DNA from: Clostridium minihomine
GTDB lineage: Bacteria > Bacillota > Clostridia > Oscillospirales > Acutalibacteraceae
Direction: 5' to 3'
Assembly (NCBI RefSeq): GCF_900240385.1
Contig: NZ_OEQH01000001.1
Coordinates: 434,001 to 498,000 of the forward strand
Length of the DNA: 64,000 nucleotides
Under the pieces are notes generated by a model, which had not been told where the DNA came from, did not search any database, and worked only from the letters and a program-made list of their open reading frames with translations. Numbering within the stretch: the stretch's first letter is position 1; each line of letters begins with the position of its first letter. This document shows positions 8,491 through 18,022 of this stretch, piece after piece. Both the position numbers and the translations under genes were made by a program.

Positions 8491-9264
8491 ATGGCTAAGG
8501 TAGCGTTAATCGCTTATACACCCCAGCCGGAACGCACAGTGGCGGCCGCCGCCAAGCTGTGTTATTCCTCTGTGGGTGTAGAACATATCATGGATGGCCT
8601 GACTGACGAAAAGACCGCCCAGTTTGTGGAGATGCTTTCTGAAATCGGGCATGAAAGCCCCGTTGAGCATGCCTCTTTTACATTTGCAATTGAAGGCGTT
8701 TCCCGCGCATTCTTAGCGCAGATGACCCGGCACCGTATCGCTTCTTACAGCGTGCAGAGTCAGCGGTATGTGGCAGAGCATCAGTTTGGGTATGTGGTTC
8801 CCCCGGAAATCGAGGCGATTCCCGAGGCGAAAGAAGAGTTTATCCGGTCAATGGAAGAAGCGCAGACCCGGTATGAAAACCTGACCCGCATTTTAAAAGA
8901 GAAGCATCTGGCGCAGATGTTGGAAGAAGGCAAAGAGCCCAAAGCAGCGGCTCGTGCGGCAGAGAAAAAGGCAATTGAGGACGCCCGGTTTGTGCTCCCC
9001 AATGCCTGTGAAACCAAAATGATCTGTACCCTGAATGCCCGTTCGCTTATGAATTTCTTTTCTCACCGGTGCTGTAACCGTGCCCAGTGGGAAATTCAGG
9101 ACGTGGCGGTGCAGATGCTTCGCCTGGTTCTGGGTGTGGCGCCAAACCTGTTTGCCCATTGCGGCCCGCCCTGTCTGCGCGGCGGCTGTCCCGAAGGGAA
9201 GATGAGCTGTGGCAAAATGACGGAAGTACGGGCTTATTATAAAAAACTGGGGGAAGAAAAATGA
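8491..9264 (+). CDS. thyX: FAD-dependent thymidylate synthase
   Basis: 257 residues, makes dTMP from dUMP using methylenetetrahydrofolate, FAD and NADPH. The ThyX signature RHR-x7-S-x-R is complete (residues 80-92). The last four bases overlap the tmk start (ATGA), giving a dTMP-to-dTDP gene pair. ATG start with an AAGGATG-type site upstream. No thyA is visible in the window, and the 5-formyl-THF cyclo-ligase further down the operon links to the same folate pool. Confidence 0.97.
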   Translation: MAKVALIAYTPQPERTVAAAAKLCYSSVGVEHIMDGLTDEKTAQFVEMLSEIGHESPVEHASFTFAIEGVSRAFLAQMTRHRIASYSVQSQRYVAEHQFGYVVPPEIEAIPEAKEEFIRSMEEAQTRYENLTRILKEKHLAQMLEEGKEPKAAARAAEKKAIEDARFVLPNACETKMICTLNARSLMNFFSHRCCNRAQWEIQDVAVQMLRLVLGVAPNLFAHCGPPCLRGGCPEGKMSCGKMTEVRAYYKKLGEEK

Positions 9265-9929
9265 GCAGACGGCTGATTGTGCTGGAAGGGCTGGACGGCA
9301 GCGGAAAAGCCACTCAGACGGGGCTGCTGTGTCAGGCGCTGGAACAGCGCAATGTTTCGCTGCGCCGAGTTTCTTTTCCGGATTATCAAGAGGAATCCTC
9401 TGCTTTGGTCAAAATGTATCTGAACGGCGAGCTGGGCGGTCATCCCGGGGAAGTCAACGCCTTTGCGGCAAGTTCTTTTTATGCGGTGGACCGTTTTGCC
9501 AGCTATGTGCGGCATTGGCGGCAGGATTATCAAAATGGACGGCTGATTGTAGCCGATCGATACACCACCTCGAATATGGTGTATCAAATGACGAAACTGC
9601 CCAAATCGCAGTGGGACGCTTATCTGGATTGGGTATGCGATTTTGAGTATAATAAAATGGAACTGCCCGCACCCGATGCGGTTTTTTATTTGGACATGCC
9701 TCTTTCTATCTCTCAGCGGCTGCTGCAAGAGCGGTATGCGGGGGACGAGGCAAAAAAAGATATGCATGAAAAGGATACCGATTTTCTGGCGGCCTGCCGC
9801 GAAAGTGCGTTGTACTGTGTGCAGAAACTGGGGTGGACTTTAATTTCCTGTGCCCGGGGCGGACAGATAAAGTCGGTAGAAGAAATTCATGCAGAAATTA
9901 TGGCAAGTGAAATCATAAAAGGAATGTAG
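9261..9929 (+). CDS. tmk: Thymidylate kinase
   Basis: 222 residues, phosphorylates dTMP to dTDP. P-loop 'LEGLDGSGKATQT' near the N-terminus, the DR(Y) motif 'VADRYTTSNMVYQ' and a lid region 'QERYAGDEAKKDMHEKD' are visible. Start overlaps the thyX stop by 4 nt. The lid lacks the arginine-rich Gram-negative pattern, as in many clostridial versions. Cytoplasmic. Confidence 0.95.
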   Translation: MSRRLIVLEGLDGSGKATQTGLLCQALEQRNVSLRRVSFPDYQEESSALVKMYLNGELGGHPGEVNAFAASSFYAVDRFASYVRHWRQDYQNGRLIVADRYTTSNMVYQMTKLPKSQWDAYLDWVCDFEYNKMELPAPDAVFYLDMPLSISQRLLQERYAGDEAKKDMHEKDTDFLAACRESALYCVQKLGWTLISCARGGQIKSVEEIHAEIMASEIIKGM

Positions 9930-9935
9930 CGATTT

Positions 9936-10847
9936 ATGTTAAAATTTGAATACGCAACCATTGAGGACCGAGAGTGGCTTCAGCCGATACTTTCTGCCAG
10001 TGGAAAAATGGGCAGTGAAAATGCCTTTGGAACATTGTTTATCTGGAATGAAAGTTATCATTCCCGCATCTGTCGGCAGGACGGCTATGTGTACTTGTCG
10101 TCCGGCGAGCATTTTCATACCTATAATTTTCCCTATGTGGCAGACCCGGCTCGTGCCGGAAGCCTGAAGGATGCGCTTCAGGTGCTGATTGATGATGCCG
10201 CAGAAAAAGGGTTTCGATTCCAGATGTGGGGCATGACGGATAAAGAGATTGCCCGCATGGAAGAAGCAATGCCCGGCGCTTTTGAGTTTAGCCTTGACAG
10301 GGATGGTGCGGACTATATTTACAACAGTTCCGATTTAATCGAACTGGCTGGGCGAAAATACCACGGCAAGCGGAATCATTTATCAAAATTCAATCGGCAG
10401 TACCAATGGGAATATGAAGATGTTACCGCAGAAACCATCGATATCTGCCGGGAAATCAGCCGGGAATGGTGTCAATTTAACGGGTGTGACCCGGAAAATG
10501 GGCTGGATAAAGAAGTGGGCGCACTGAGAAAAGCTTTTGCTAATTTTGAGGCGCTGAAACTGTCCGGCGGTGTCATCCGCGTGGATGGAAAACCAGTAGC
10601 CTATACGTTGGGGGAAGAAATCAATCCCCAAATATTCCTGCTCCATTTTGAAAAAGCACTGCCGGGCTATGATGGGCTGTATGCGGCCATTAACAACGAA
10701 TTTGCCCGGCGTAATTTGGCACAGTATTCCTATGTGAATCGGGAAGAGGATCTGGGTTTGGAAGGGCTTCGCAAAGCAAAGCTTTCGTATTACCCGGCCT
10801 TAGTCCTTGAAAAATACAGAGCGGTTCTGAAGGGAACGGAAAAATGA
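9936..10847 (+). CDS. DUF2156 (phosphatidylglycerol lysyltransferase C-terminal-like) protein
   Basis: 303 residues with a double GNAT-like fold as in the C-terminal domain of LysX/MprF-type aminoacyl-tRNA-dependent transferases. Seen: 'FGTLFIWNESYHSRICRQDG' near residues 30-50, 'RKYHGKRNHLSKFNRQY' around 145, and the C-terminal 'YVNREEDLGLEGLRKAKLSY'. No membrane segments, so it is a soluble stand-alone form; substrate unknown. It overlaps the following acetyltransferase by 4 nt. Confidence 0.85.
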   Translation: MLKFEYATIEDREWLQPILSASGKMGSENAFGTLFIWNESYHSRICRQDGYVYLSSGEHFHTYNFPYVADPARAGSLKDALQVLIDDAAEKGFRFQMWGMTDKEIARMEEAMPGAFEFSLDRDGADYIYNSSDLIELAGRKYHGKRNHLSKFNRQYQWEYEDVTAETIDICREISREWCQFNGCDPENGLDKEVGALRKAFANFEALKLSGGVIRVDGKPVAYTLGEEINPQIFLLHFEKALPGYDGLYAAINNEFARRNLAQYSYVNREEDLGLEGLRKAKLSYYPALVLEKYRAVLKGTEK

Positions 10848-11722
10848 GCAAAAAAATAATCAGGCTGGCCCGCTGGGGAATGCAGGCGGAGCTGGCGCAG
10901 ATCTGGCAAATCTGCTTTGAGGAATCCAAGCGGCCTACCTATTATTTTTTCAATAATGCTTTTCAGCCCCAGAATTGCCTGGTGTATCAGATAGACGGAA
11001 AAGCGGCGGCTATGGTTCACATGCTGCCGGTTCAGATGGTGCAGGCCGGCGGCACGGTGCAGGGGCACTATATTTATGTTGCCTCAACCTTACCGGAATA
11101 CCAAAAACAAGGCTGTATGGGTGCGCTGCTTCGGGCCGCGGCTCATGTGGGGGAAAAGCGGGGGGATCATTTTTCCTGTTTGCTTCCCTCCAGCGATGCA
11201 CTGTATGACTATTACAGCAAATACGGGTATGAGGAAGCCTTTGTTACCCGGTTTTTAACGGTTTCCGCCCAGGAACTTTCCCAGTTGGGTGGAAAAGCAC
11301 AGTGGGGCCAGGTGGTTCTGGGGTATTCCCGAATGAAGGCGCTGCGTGAACAGCAGCTGAATACTTTGGCGGGGTCTATTTTATGGGATGAAAAGGCTTT
11401 CCGATATGCTGAGGGAATCAACGGTCAATATGGCGGAAAACTGGTGGCCAGTGGGAAAGACGGACAAGGCGCTTATGCACTTTGCCGATATTTGGATGGC
11501 GAAGTATGCGAAGTAACAGAGCTGATGGCGGATGAAATCAGCTTTCCGGCGCTGGCAGCGCAAATGCTGGCAAAAATGCCGGCTCAACAGTATCGGCTGC
11601 GTCTGCCGGATAACGGCGTACTGTTCCCGGGGCAGGGACAAGTTCAGCGGTTTGGAATGCTCCGGCAGATTTCTGCGGTGCAATGTGGGGAAACAGCCTA
11701 TTTGGGCTTACCATTAGATTAA
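10844..11722 (+). CDS. GNAT-family N-acetyltransferase (Eis-like)
   Basis: 292 residues. The acetyl-CoA binding segment is 'IYVASTLPEYQKQGCMGALL' (about 77-96), corresponding to motif A (Q/R-x-x-G-x-G/A) with Q-K-Q-G-C-M-G. 'LYDYYSKYGYEEAF' follows. The C-terminal half resembles the extra domain of Eis-type enzymes. Its job is unknown; it is translationally coupled to the DUF2156 gene (ATGA overlap), so the two may act on related substrates. Confidence 0.8.
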   Translation: MSKKIIRLARWGMQAELAQIWQICFEESKRPTYYFFNNAFQPQNCLVYQIDGKAAAMVHMLPVQMVQAGGTVQGHYIYVASTLPEYQKQGCMGALLRAAAHVGEKRGDHFSCLLPSSDALYDYYSKYGYEEAFVTRFLTVSAQELSQLGGKAQWGQVVLGYSRMKALREQQLNTLAGSILWDEKAFRYAEGINGQYGGKLVASGKDGQGAYALCRYLDGEVCEVTELMADEISFPALAAQMLAKMPAQQYRLRLPDNGVLFPGQGQVQRFGMLRQISAVQCGETAYLGLPLD

Positions 11723-11743
11723 TAAAAAGGGGATGTGACAGGA

Positions 11744-12283
11744 ATGACTTATGTTTTTTTGGCAAATGGATTTGAAGAAATGGAAGCATTAATAACAGTG
11801 GACTTGCTCCGGCGTGCCAATGTGCCGGTTCAGACTGTGGGTGTGGGCGGGAAGCAGATTATGGGTTCCCATCAGATCCCGGTGATTGCCGACATTACAG
11901 AAGATGAAGTTTCTTTGGAAGGCCTAAAAATGGTGGTTTTGCCGGGCGGACTGCCGGGCACCCCGAATCTGGAACAGTCACAGATTGTGAAGAATACAGT
12001 GACTGCTTGCCTGGAAAAAGGCGGCTATGTGGCGGCTATTTGCGCCGCGCCTTCTATTTTGGGGCATATGGGCTTGCTGAAAGGCAAACGCGCCACGGTC
12101 AGCGATGGTTTTAAGGGAGAGATCCCCGGTGCGGAGTATACCGGTGAACTTGTGACTCTCGATGGCCAAATCGTTACCGGAAGAGGGCCCATGGCTTCCG
12201 TCGATTTTGCGCTGAAGCTGGTGGATTTGCTGGCGGACAAGGAAACTGCTGAAAGGTTAAGGAACTTAATGCAATGCCAGTAA
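11744..12283 (+). CDS. DJ-1/PfpI family protein
   Basis: 179 residues. 'FLANGFEEMEAL' carries the conserved glutamate and 'YVAAICAAPSIL' the nucleophile Cys100, as in DJ-1/ThiJ/YajL proteins (protein or glyoxal deglycase/chaperone activities have been reported for relatives). GTG at 11735 would be only 2 nt from AAGGGGAT, so ATG at 11744 is preferred and gives the usual family N-terminus. It overlaps the cyclo-ligase gene by 10 nt. Confidence 0.92.
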   Translation: MTYVFLANGFEEMEALITVDLLRRANVPVQTVGVGGKQIMGSHQIPVIADITEDEVSLEGLKMVVLPGGLPGTPNLEQSQIVKNTVTACLEKGGYVAAICAAPSILGHMGLLKGKRATVSDGFKGEIPGAEYTGELVTLDGQIVTGRGPMASVDFALKLVDLLADKETAERLRNLMQCQ

Positions 12284-12870
12284 AGAACATCAAAGAGCTG
12301 AAAAAGGATCTGCGGGCAAAATACCGGGGGCTAAGGGAGAATCTGTCGGACGAAACAAAGTTGCGTCTGGATTCTGAAATTCAGTCCCGCCTGCTTTCGC
12401 TGCGGGAATACAGTCGAGCGTCCACCGTGTTTACTTACATCAGCAAAGAGCTTGAAGTGGATACGCTGGCTGTCATAAAGGCCGCCTGGGCCAATCAAAA
12501 AAGGGTTGCTGCCCCCCGGTGTATTCCGGGAACCAGAGATATGGAGTTTTTTTACATTCGCTCTTTGGAGGATTTGGCCCCGGGAACGTTTGGCGTAATG
12601 GAGCCTGTTCCAGAGCGCTGCGAAAAGGTAGAAGATGAGTCAAGCGGCTTCTGTCTGGTGCCTGGGTTCAGCTTTGATGTTCAGGGATTTCGGTTGGGAT
12701 ACGGAAGCGGTTATTATGACCGCTTTCTTTCCCGATTTGGCGGATTTACAGTCGGCGTGTGCTATTCCTTTTGTGTGCAGTGGAATTTGCCGCATGGGTA
12801 TTATGACAGGTCGGTTGATATATTAATAACAGAAAAGTATGTCCGAAAGACATCCAAAAAAGCAAGGTAG
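12274..12870 (+). CDS. 5-formyltetrahydrofolate cyclo-ligase
   Basis: 198 residues. Converts 5-formyl-THF to 5,10-methenyl-THF with ATP. The signature 'RLGYGSGYYDRFLSR' (about 144-158) is the usual G-x-G-x-G-Y-Y-D-R motif, and the N-terminal 'KKDLRAKYRGLRENL' matches the family. In this operon it recovers folate near thyX, which consumes methylene-THF. Cytoplasmic. Confidence 0.93.
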   Translation: MPVKNIKELKKDLRAKYRGLRENLSDETKLRLDSEIQSRLLSLREYSRASTVFTYISKELEVDTLAVIKAAWANQKRVAAPRCIPGTRDMEFFYIRSLEDLAPGTFGVMEPVPERCEKVEDESSGFCLVPGFSFDVQGFRLGYGSGYYDRFLSRFGGFTVGVCYSFCVQWNLPHGYYDRSVDILITEKYVRKTSKKAR

Positions 12871-12881
12871 GGAGGTCTATC

Positions 12882-14189
12882 ATGCGCGATGACAAGCAAC
12901 AGGGCGGCCGCGGCCGAAGGCCGGATGATTCCCACCGGCGCAGGGCTCAGCATTTTAAGCTGGAAATAAATGATGAGGAATATCTTGCCGGGGAGCAGTC
13001 GGGTTCACAAGCGGAACCCGATGTAATTCACAGCTACAGCAGCCCACAAACCCGAAAAGCCATGGTGGCATCGGAAAAGCGCGCCCTGAAAGCCGAAGAA
13101 AAAGCCTTTCGTCAGCGCAGCCGAGAAAAAGGCAAGCGCAACCGAAGGTTGTTCACGGTCGTCTGGATGTCTATGATACTCATTTTAGGTGTGGCATTGG
13201 GCCAATATCTGGTGACCGGGATCGCCGATATGCTGGCCTATCAAAAGTCACAAGTAAATGTTACGGTGGAAATCCCCAAAGGTTCCTCCACCAAAGAGAT
13301 CTCTCAGATTTTGTATTCCAATGGTGTGATTGAACAGCCGGGATTTTTCCGTATCTATTCCAAACTGACCAAAGCAGACGGTTCTTACCGGAACGGTACC
13401 TATGAAATTGACACCAATATGGATTATGAAGCTTTGATCAATTATTTGCAGTCCAACAACAACCGGGTGGATACGGTCAAGATTACATTTCAGGAGGGCC
13501 TGAATGTAAGGGAAGTGGCCGAGCTGTTAGAGAAAAACGGTGTTTGTTCAGCTGAAGAAGTGCTGAAATATGCCAATTCTCAGGATTTTAATCAGTATAA
13601 CCTGATTGAATCTATTCAAAATGACAGCGACCGGTATTATTTGCTGGAGGGCTATCTGTTTCCCGATACCTATGATTTTTATAAGGATGAGGATCCTCAG
13701 CAGGCATTGGGAAAGATGATTAACAATACCAATAAAAAGCTGACCAGTGCTATCCGCGAGAAGGCCAAGGCACTGGGAATGTCTATGGATGAAGTGATGA
13801 ATCTGGCTTCTATCATTCAGGCAGAAGCAGCGGATGAGGCAGATATGTATAAAGTTTCTTCCGTTTTGCACAATCGCCTGAAAAACGGTGTGGCCACCGG
13901 AACACAGCAGCTGGGCTGTGACTCGACGATTTTTTATCCTTACCGCAGCAAAGCTCAGCTTCCGGCCGATCAGCGGGATAATTTCTTGAGCAGATACAAC
14001 ACCTATACAATTGTCGGGCTTCCTCCGGGGCCCATTACCAACCCGGGCAGCAAGGCGATTGACGCGGCCTTGAACCCGACGAACAGCGATTATTATTATT
14101 TCTGCCACTCCGCCGATGGAAAGGCATATTATGCGAAAACGGCGCAGCAGCACCAGCAAAACTTGAAAAAGGCAGGTCTGACTCAGTGA
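12882..14189 (+). CDS. mltG: Endolytic murein transglycosylase
   Basis: 435 residues. A basic, Gln/Arg-rich cytoplasmic tail (1-85), one membrane helix (about 88-110), then an extracytoplasmic LysM-like and YceG domain. The catalytic region 'ASIIQAEAADEADMYKVSSV' has the conserved Glu of the x-E-A/T motif, followed by 'VLHNRLKNG', 'QLGCDSTIFY' and 'GLPPGPITNPG'. MltG cleaves nascent glycan strands in peptidoglycan synthesis. GGGAGG 7 nt before ATG. The stop overlaps the U32 start, matching the yrrL-yrrN/O order of Bacillus. Confidence 0.95.
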   Translation: MRDDKQQGGRGRRPDDSHRRRAQHFKLEINDEEYLAGEQSGSQAEPDVIHSYSSPQTRKAMVASEKRALKAEEKAFRQRSREKGKRNRRLFTVVWMSMILILGVALGQYLVTGIADMLAYQKSQVNVTVEIPKGSSTKEISQILYSNGVIEQPGFFRIYSKLTKADGSYRNGTYEIDTNMDYEALINYLQSNNNRVDTVKITFQEGLNVREVAELLEKNGVCSAEEVLKYANSQDFNQYNLIESIQNDSDRYYLLEGYLFPDTYDFYKDEDPQQALGKMINNTNKKLTSAIREKAKALGMSMDEVMNLASIIQAEAADEADMYKVSSVLHNRLKNGVATGTQQLGCDSTIFYPYRSKAQLPADQRDNFLSRYNTYTIVGLPPGPITNPGSKAIDAALNPTNSDYYYFCHSADGKAYYAKTAQQHQQNLKKAGLTQ

Positions 14190-15391
14190 ACATGGAACTA
14201 CTGGCCCCGGCAGGGGATATGGAACGGCTGGAGTCCGCAATTGCATTCGGTGCGGACGCCGTCTATTTGGCGGCAAAAGAATTTGGAATGCGGGCCGGTC
14301 CTTCCAATTTTACTTTGGAAGAGTTGGAAAAGTCGGTGCGGATGGCTCATGAAAAGGGTGTGCGTGTGCACATGACCTGTAATACGCTTCCCCGCAACGA
14401 GGAATTGCCCCGGTTGCCGCAACTGTTGCAAAATGCGCAAGAGATTGGAATTGACGCATTTATTGTGGCAGATCTCGGTGTGATGAAAGTGGCACAAAGG
14501 CACGCGCCTAAGGTGGAATTGCATGTTTCTACTCAGGCAGGTGTGGTGAATTTTGAAACCGCCCGTGCCTTTCATGAAATGGGGGCTTCTCGGGTCGTTC
14601 TGGCTCGTGAACTTAGCATGGAGGAAATTGCAGGGATTCGGGCCAAAACACCTTCTGAGCTGGAACTGGAGGTGTTTGTACACGGTTCTATGTGCGTGTC
14701 CTTTTCCGGGCGATGTCTTTTGTCCAATTATCTAACGGGACGAGATGCCAACCGGGGGGATTGTGCCCAGCCTTGCCGCTGGTCTTACCGTTTGGTGGAA
14801 GAAAAGCGTCCGGGTGAGTATTTCCCCATTGAAGAGGATGAAAAGGGCACTTACATTATGAATTCCCGGGATATGTGTATGATTCAGCATATTCCCGAGC
14901 TGGCCCAAGCAGGGGTCAGCAGCCTGAAAATCGAAGGGCGGGCCAAATCAGCCTATTATGTGGCGGTGACGGCCAATGCCTATCGCCATGCCATTGATTT
15001 TTATGAGAAAAACCCGCAGGCTCCGCTTCCGGACTGGATTCCAGAGGAGCTTAATAAAATCAGCCACCGGGAATACAGCACCGGTTTTTATTTCGGCCAG
15101 CCGGGGCAGGTGTATCAAAATGGTGGCTATGTGCGGGATTATGAGGTAGTAGCTGTTTGTGAAGGATGGGAAAATGGCATAGCTCGTTTGTCCCAAAGAA
15201 ATCGCTTTTTCCGTGGGGACGTGGTGGATGTTCTGGAGCCGGGCGGCATTCCCTATCTTCTGAAACTGGACGAACTGTATGATGAGGAAATGATGCCGAT
15301 TGATGTGGCACCCCATGCAACCATGAAAGTGCGGACTAAAACAGAGCGGTCCGTTGCTCCGGGTGCGCTGCTGCGCAAATCGCGAGCCTGA
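14186..15391 (+). CDS. Peptidase U32 family protein (TrhP-like)
   Basis: 401 residues. The U32 signature 'EVFVHGSMCVSFSGRCLLS' is complete, and cysteines in 'GDCAQPCRW' follow, consistent with an Fe-S or metal site. N-terminus 'MELLAPAGDMERLESAIAFG' is typical. Relatives (YrrN/YrrO, YegQ/TrhP) are needed for tRNA uridine-34 hydroxylation rather than proteolysis; that role is inferred here. Start GTG 14186 overlaps the mltG stop; ATG at 14192 is an alternative that loses two residues. Confidence 0.9.
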   Translation: MNMELLAPAGDMERLESAIAFGADAVYLAAKEFGMRAGPSNFTLEELEKSVRMAHEKGVRVHMTCNTLPRNEELPRLPQLLQNAQEIGIDAFIVADLGVMKVAQRHAPKVELHVSTQAGVVNFETARAFHEMGASRVVLARELSMEEIAGIRAKTPSELELEVFVHGSMCVSFSGRCLLSNYLTGRDANRGDCAQPCRWSYRLVEEKRPGEYFPIEEDEKGTYIMNSRDMCMIQHIPELAQAGVSSLKIEGRAKSAYYVAVTANAYRHAIDFYEKNPQAPLPDWIPEELNKISHREYSTGFYFGQPGQVYQNGGYVRDYEVVAVCEGWENGIARLSQRNRFFRGDVVDVLEPGGIPYLLKLDELYDEEMMPIDVAPHATMKVRTKTERSVAPGALLRKSRA

Positions 15392-15413
15392 TCAAGCGTC
15401 AATGAAAAGAGGA

Positions 15414-15446
15414 AAGGGCAGAAAGCCAATCTGGCTTTCTGCCCTT
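15414..15446 (+). terminator. Intrinsic terminator of the thyX-U32 operon
   Basis: 15-bp perfect stem (AAGGGCAGAAAGCCA and complement) with a 3-nt loop, followed by TATTT. It lies 23 nt after the U32 stop. The rest of 15447-15633 shows no gene. Confidence 0.8.
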
Positions 15447-15633
15447 ATTTCAGCGATTCGCTAAAAAACAAAAAACAGGGAATGATGATAGAGAAAATAA
15501 CATTTCCCGATAAAGGTCAAGATGAGAAAAGAATGAGTTGAAACATAGGGTGATAGGGCTTGCAATATACTGGATGGGTCTTTACTACATTTCATAGCGC
15601 GACTGAATAAAGTTTCGGATCTTAAAATTACGT

Positions 15634-16533
15634 TTAGTTGATAATGGTGTTTTTTCCTGTGTTTTTGGCCTGATACAGCTTTTTATCAATCCTATAGAAA
15701 AAATCCTGAAGAGAAAAGGCGTTGTCTTCCGGGCAAATCGTGTATACTCCACTGCTGACAGTAATATGGATGGGCTGTTTTTCACACTGGATCACTTCAC
15801 CCGCAATTTGCTGACGAATTTGTTCTGCAATTTTCATGCCATCTGTTCCACCGGCACCGGGGAGTACCATCAAAAATTCATCTCCGCCATACCGGGCGGC
15901 CCAGTCGCCTTTTCGCTGAAGGAAGTCTGCCAGAATTTCGGCCACTTTTTGCAGCACCTGATCGCCTGCTCCGTGGCCAAAGGTATCATTAATTTGTTTG
16001 AAATTATCAATGTCAATCATAATTGCAGTCAGATTACTGCAGCTGATCGATGCGGTGTATAAATCAACAGGAAGCTTTTCATTCACAAAGCGCCTGTTAT
16101 ATATTTGTGTTAGTTCATCTGTGATGACTGCCCGGTTCAGGTTTTCAATGATTTCTTCAATTTCCTGAACGGTTTTTCCTTTGAGATCCGGAACAATGCC
16201 TGTGTCGGTAATGTCTTTTAAGGTTTCCATCACATAAGGATGGTCGGACAGCAGAACCGGGGTTGCCATCACCATAAAAATTTGATCTTTGTTGTATTCG
16301 ATTTTTACAAAAGTATTGTTTTCTGCTGCGGCACGCATAGAAACACAATTGGAACAATGGTTGTTACTGTTCCAAAAATCATAGCAAATCGATTCTTTCA
16401 CACGGCATCTTTCGTTGGTTGCGTGATTGATCACCCTTTTTTCCACCGGATCCACAATACGAACAATGTTAAACATCTTGTCAAAAGTTTGCATGGTTTG
16501 CAATAGTTGCTGCGGATTTTCAATTAAGGACAT
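15634..16533 (-). CDS. Diguanylate cyclase with N-terminal Cys-rich sensor
   Basis: 299 residues. The C-terminal GGDEF domain has 'RYGGDEF' (GGDEF at 216-220) and an allosteric I-site 'RKGD' (207-210), so it should make c-di-GMP and be feedback-inhibited. The first 110 residues are PAS-like with four cysteines (43, 50, 60, 63) in a C-x6-C-x9-C-x2-C arrangement that could bind metal, a cluster or sense redox. No membrane segment. ATG 16533 with GGAGGTCAGTTATC upstream. Divergent from the flavoprotein gene. Confidence 0.93.
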   Translation of the reverse strand: MSLIENPQQLLQTMQTFDKMFNIVRIVDPVEKRVINHATNERCRVKESICYDFWNSNNHCSNCVSMRAAAENNTFVKIEYNKDQIFMVMATPVLLSDHPYVMETLKDITDTGIVPDLKGKTVQEIEEIIENLNRAVITDELTQIYNRRFVNEKLPVDLYTASISCSNLTAIMIDIDNFKQINDTFGHGAGDQVLQKVAEILADFLQRKGDWAARYGGDEFLMVLPGAGGTDGMKIAEQIRQQIAGEVIQCEKQPIHITVSSGVYTICPEDNAFSLQDFFYRIDKKLYQAKNTGKNTIIN

Positions 16534-16665
16534 GATAACTGACCTCCGAATGGCTCAGGTAATATCATATTATTATACCATAGTATTATAACATTTACCA
16601 TTATTTGGTACAAGATGCCATTGGAGAAAAGAAGCAGTTGGTTTTTTAATTTGGAATATTAAATT

Positions 16666-16692
16666 ATTGGAATAGTTTACAATTATTCCAAT
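16666..16692. promoter_or_regulatory. Inverted repeat over the flavoprotein promoter
   Basis: ATTGGAATA (16666-16674) and TATTCCAAT (16684-16692) separated by 9 nt, with a third TTGGAATA copy just upstream near 16651. It overlaps the -35 of a candidate plus-strand promoter TTTACA-N17-TACTAT (16676-16704), so it could be an operator. Confidence 0.5.
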
Positions 16693-16732
16693 TCATATTA
16701 CTATAGTACAAGCAAATAGGGGAGTGATTTCA

Positions 16733-18022
16733 GTGGCAATATCACAAAAGGTAGATATCGCAATCGTGGGCGGCGGAGCAGCAGGATTAATGGCAGCCGG
16801 ACAAGCAGCCAAACTTCTGGGCGACAAAGGGGCGGTGGCGCTGTTGGAAGGTGCGCCGCGTGTGGGAAAAAAGCTTTTGGCAACCGGAAACGGAAGATGT
16901 AATCTAACGAATTTGGATGCGCAAGATAGATGGTATCATGGAGATAGTGCTTTGGCAAAAGCTGTGTTTTCGCAATTTTCTCCCGCGGATGTACTTCGGG
17001 AGTTTGAGTCCATGGGACTTTACTGCCAGGAAGAGGAACAGGGCAGGGTTTACCCCAAAAACGGACAGGCATCAGCTGTTCTGGATGCACTTCGCCTGTT
17101 TTTTCAGAAGTATCATGGGCAGGAAATCTGCGATTCCCCTGTAACAGAAGTAAAAAAACAGAAAAACGGCTATCTTTTATCATTGGCTCAGGGGCAATCG
17201 CTTTGGGCCCGTAAACTGATTTTGGCCCAAGGGGGAAAAGCTTCTCCCCAAATCAGTTCAGACCAAGGCGTGTCTTTGGCGCGTCAGCTAGGGCACAGCG
17301 AAACACAGTTATTTCCGGGTTTGGTACAGGTAACTGTTCCGGCTGCACTGGTGCGGTCGCTGAAAGGCGTTCGCTGCCCGGGGAAGGTGCGCTTTTTGGC
17401 AGATGGCCACACTGTAAAAGAAGAAGAAGGGGAAATTCAATTTACTGAGCGGGGACTTTCCGGAGTCTGTGTATTTCAGCTGTCTCGATTTGCCAGCGAG
17501 TATGCGTCGGCACATACTGTTTTGGGGAATCCTTGCCAAAAGGCAGAGATTGCGGTGGATTTATTCCCGGAATTGTCTTTTCCGGATGTTTGTGATTTAA
17601 TTCGGAATTTATCTCAGCTTTATCCAGAATTGCCAATGCGCGAATTGCTGTTTGGCGTTCTTCCCAAGCGAGTGGGGCAGCAGGTAATGGTGGCAGCTTT
17701 GGCAGAAAAGGCAGGAGATTCGGCAAAAAATCTGACCGGTCCTTTGATGAAAACAGTGGCAAAGACGGCAAAAAGCTGGATTTTCCCAGTGACTGGAACG
17801 CTTTCTTGGACAAATGCTCAGGTGACAGCAGGCGGAATTCCTGTCAGCGAGGTTTGGGTTCCATCCATGGAATCCCGTCTTAGTTCCGGCATGTATCTGG
17901 CCGGAGAGCAGCTGAATGTGGACGGAGATTGCGGTGGATTTAACCTGCATTGGGCTTGGATCAGCGGCATGGCAGCAGGCCGAAGCGCGGCTATGGCAAT
18001 AAAGGAGGAATCACATGATTAA
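16733..18022 (+). CDS. BaiN/HI0933-like flavoprotein
   Basis: 429 residues. FAD-binding Rossmann motif 'VDIAIVGGGAAGLMAAGQAA' at the N-terminus, 'PRVGKKLLATGNGRCNLTN' and the C-terminal 'LAGEQLNVDGDCGGFNLHWA' are hallmarks of the HI0933/YhiN/BaiN family of predicted NAD(P)/FAD oxidoreductases; physiological substrate is unknown for most. GTG at 16733 is chosen because GGGGAG lies 8-10 nt upstream; GTG at 16724 is too close to it. Overlaps the next flavoprotein by 8 nt. Confidence 0.9.
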   Translation: MAISQKVDIAIVGGGAAGLMAAGQAAKLLGDKGAVALLEGAPRVGKKLLATGNGRCNLTNLDAQDRWYHGDSALAKAVFSQFSPADVLREFESMGLYCQEEEQGRVYPKNGQASAVLDALRLFFQKYHGQEICDSPVTEVKKQKNGYLLSLAQGQSLWARKLILAQGGKASPQISSDQGVSLARQLGHSETQLFPGLVQVTVPAALVRSLKGVRCPGKVRFLADGHTVKEEEGEIQFTERGLSGVCVFQLSRFASEYASAHTVLGNPCQKAEIAVDLFPELSFPDVCDLIRNLSQLYPELPMRELLFGVLPKRVGQQVMVAALAEKAGDSAKNLTGPLMKTVAKTAKSWIFPVTGTLSWTNAQVTAGGIPVSEVWVPSMESRLSSGMYLAGEQLNVDGDCGGFNLHWAWISGMAAGRSAAMAIKEESHD

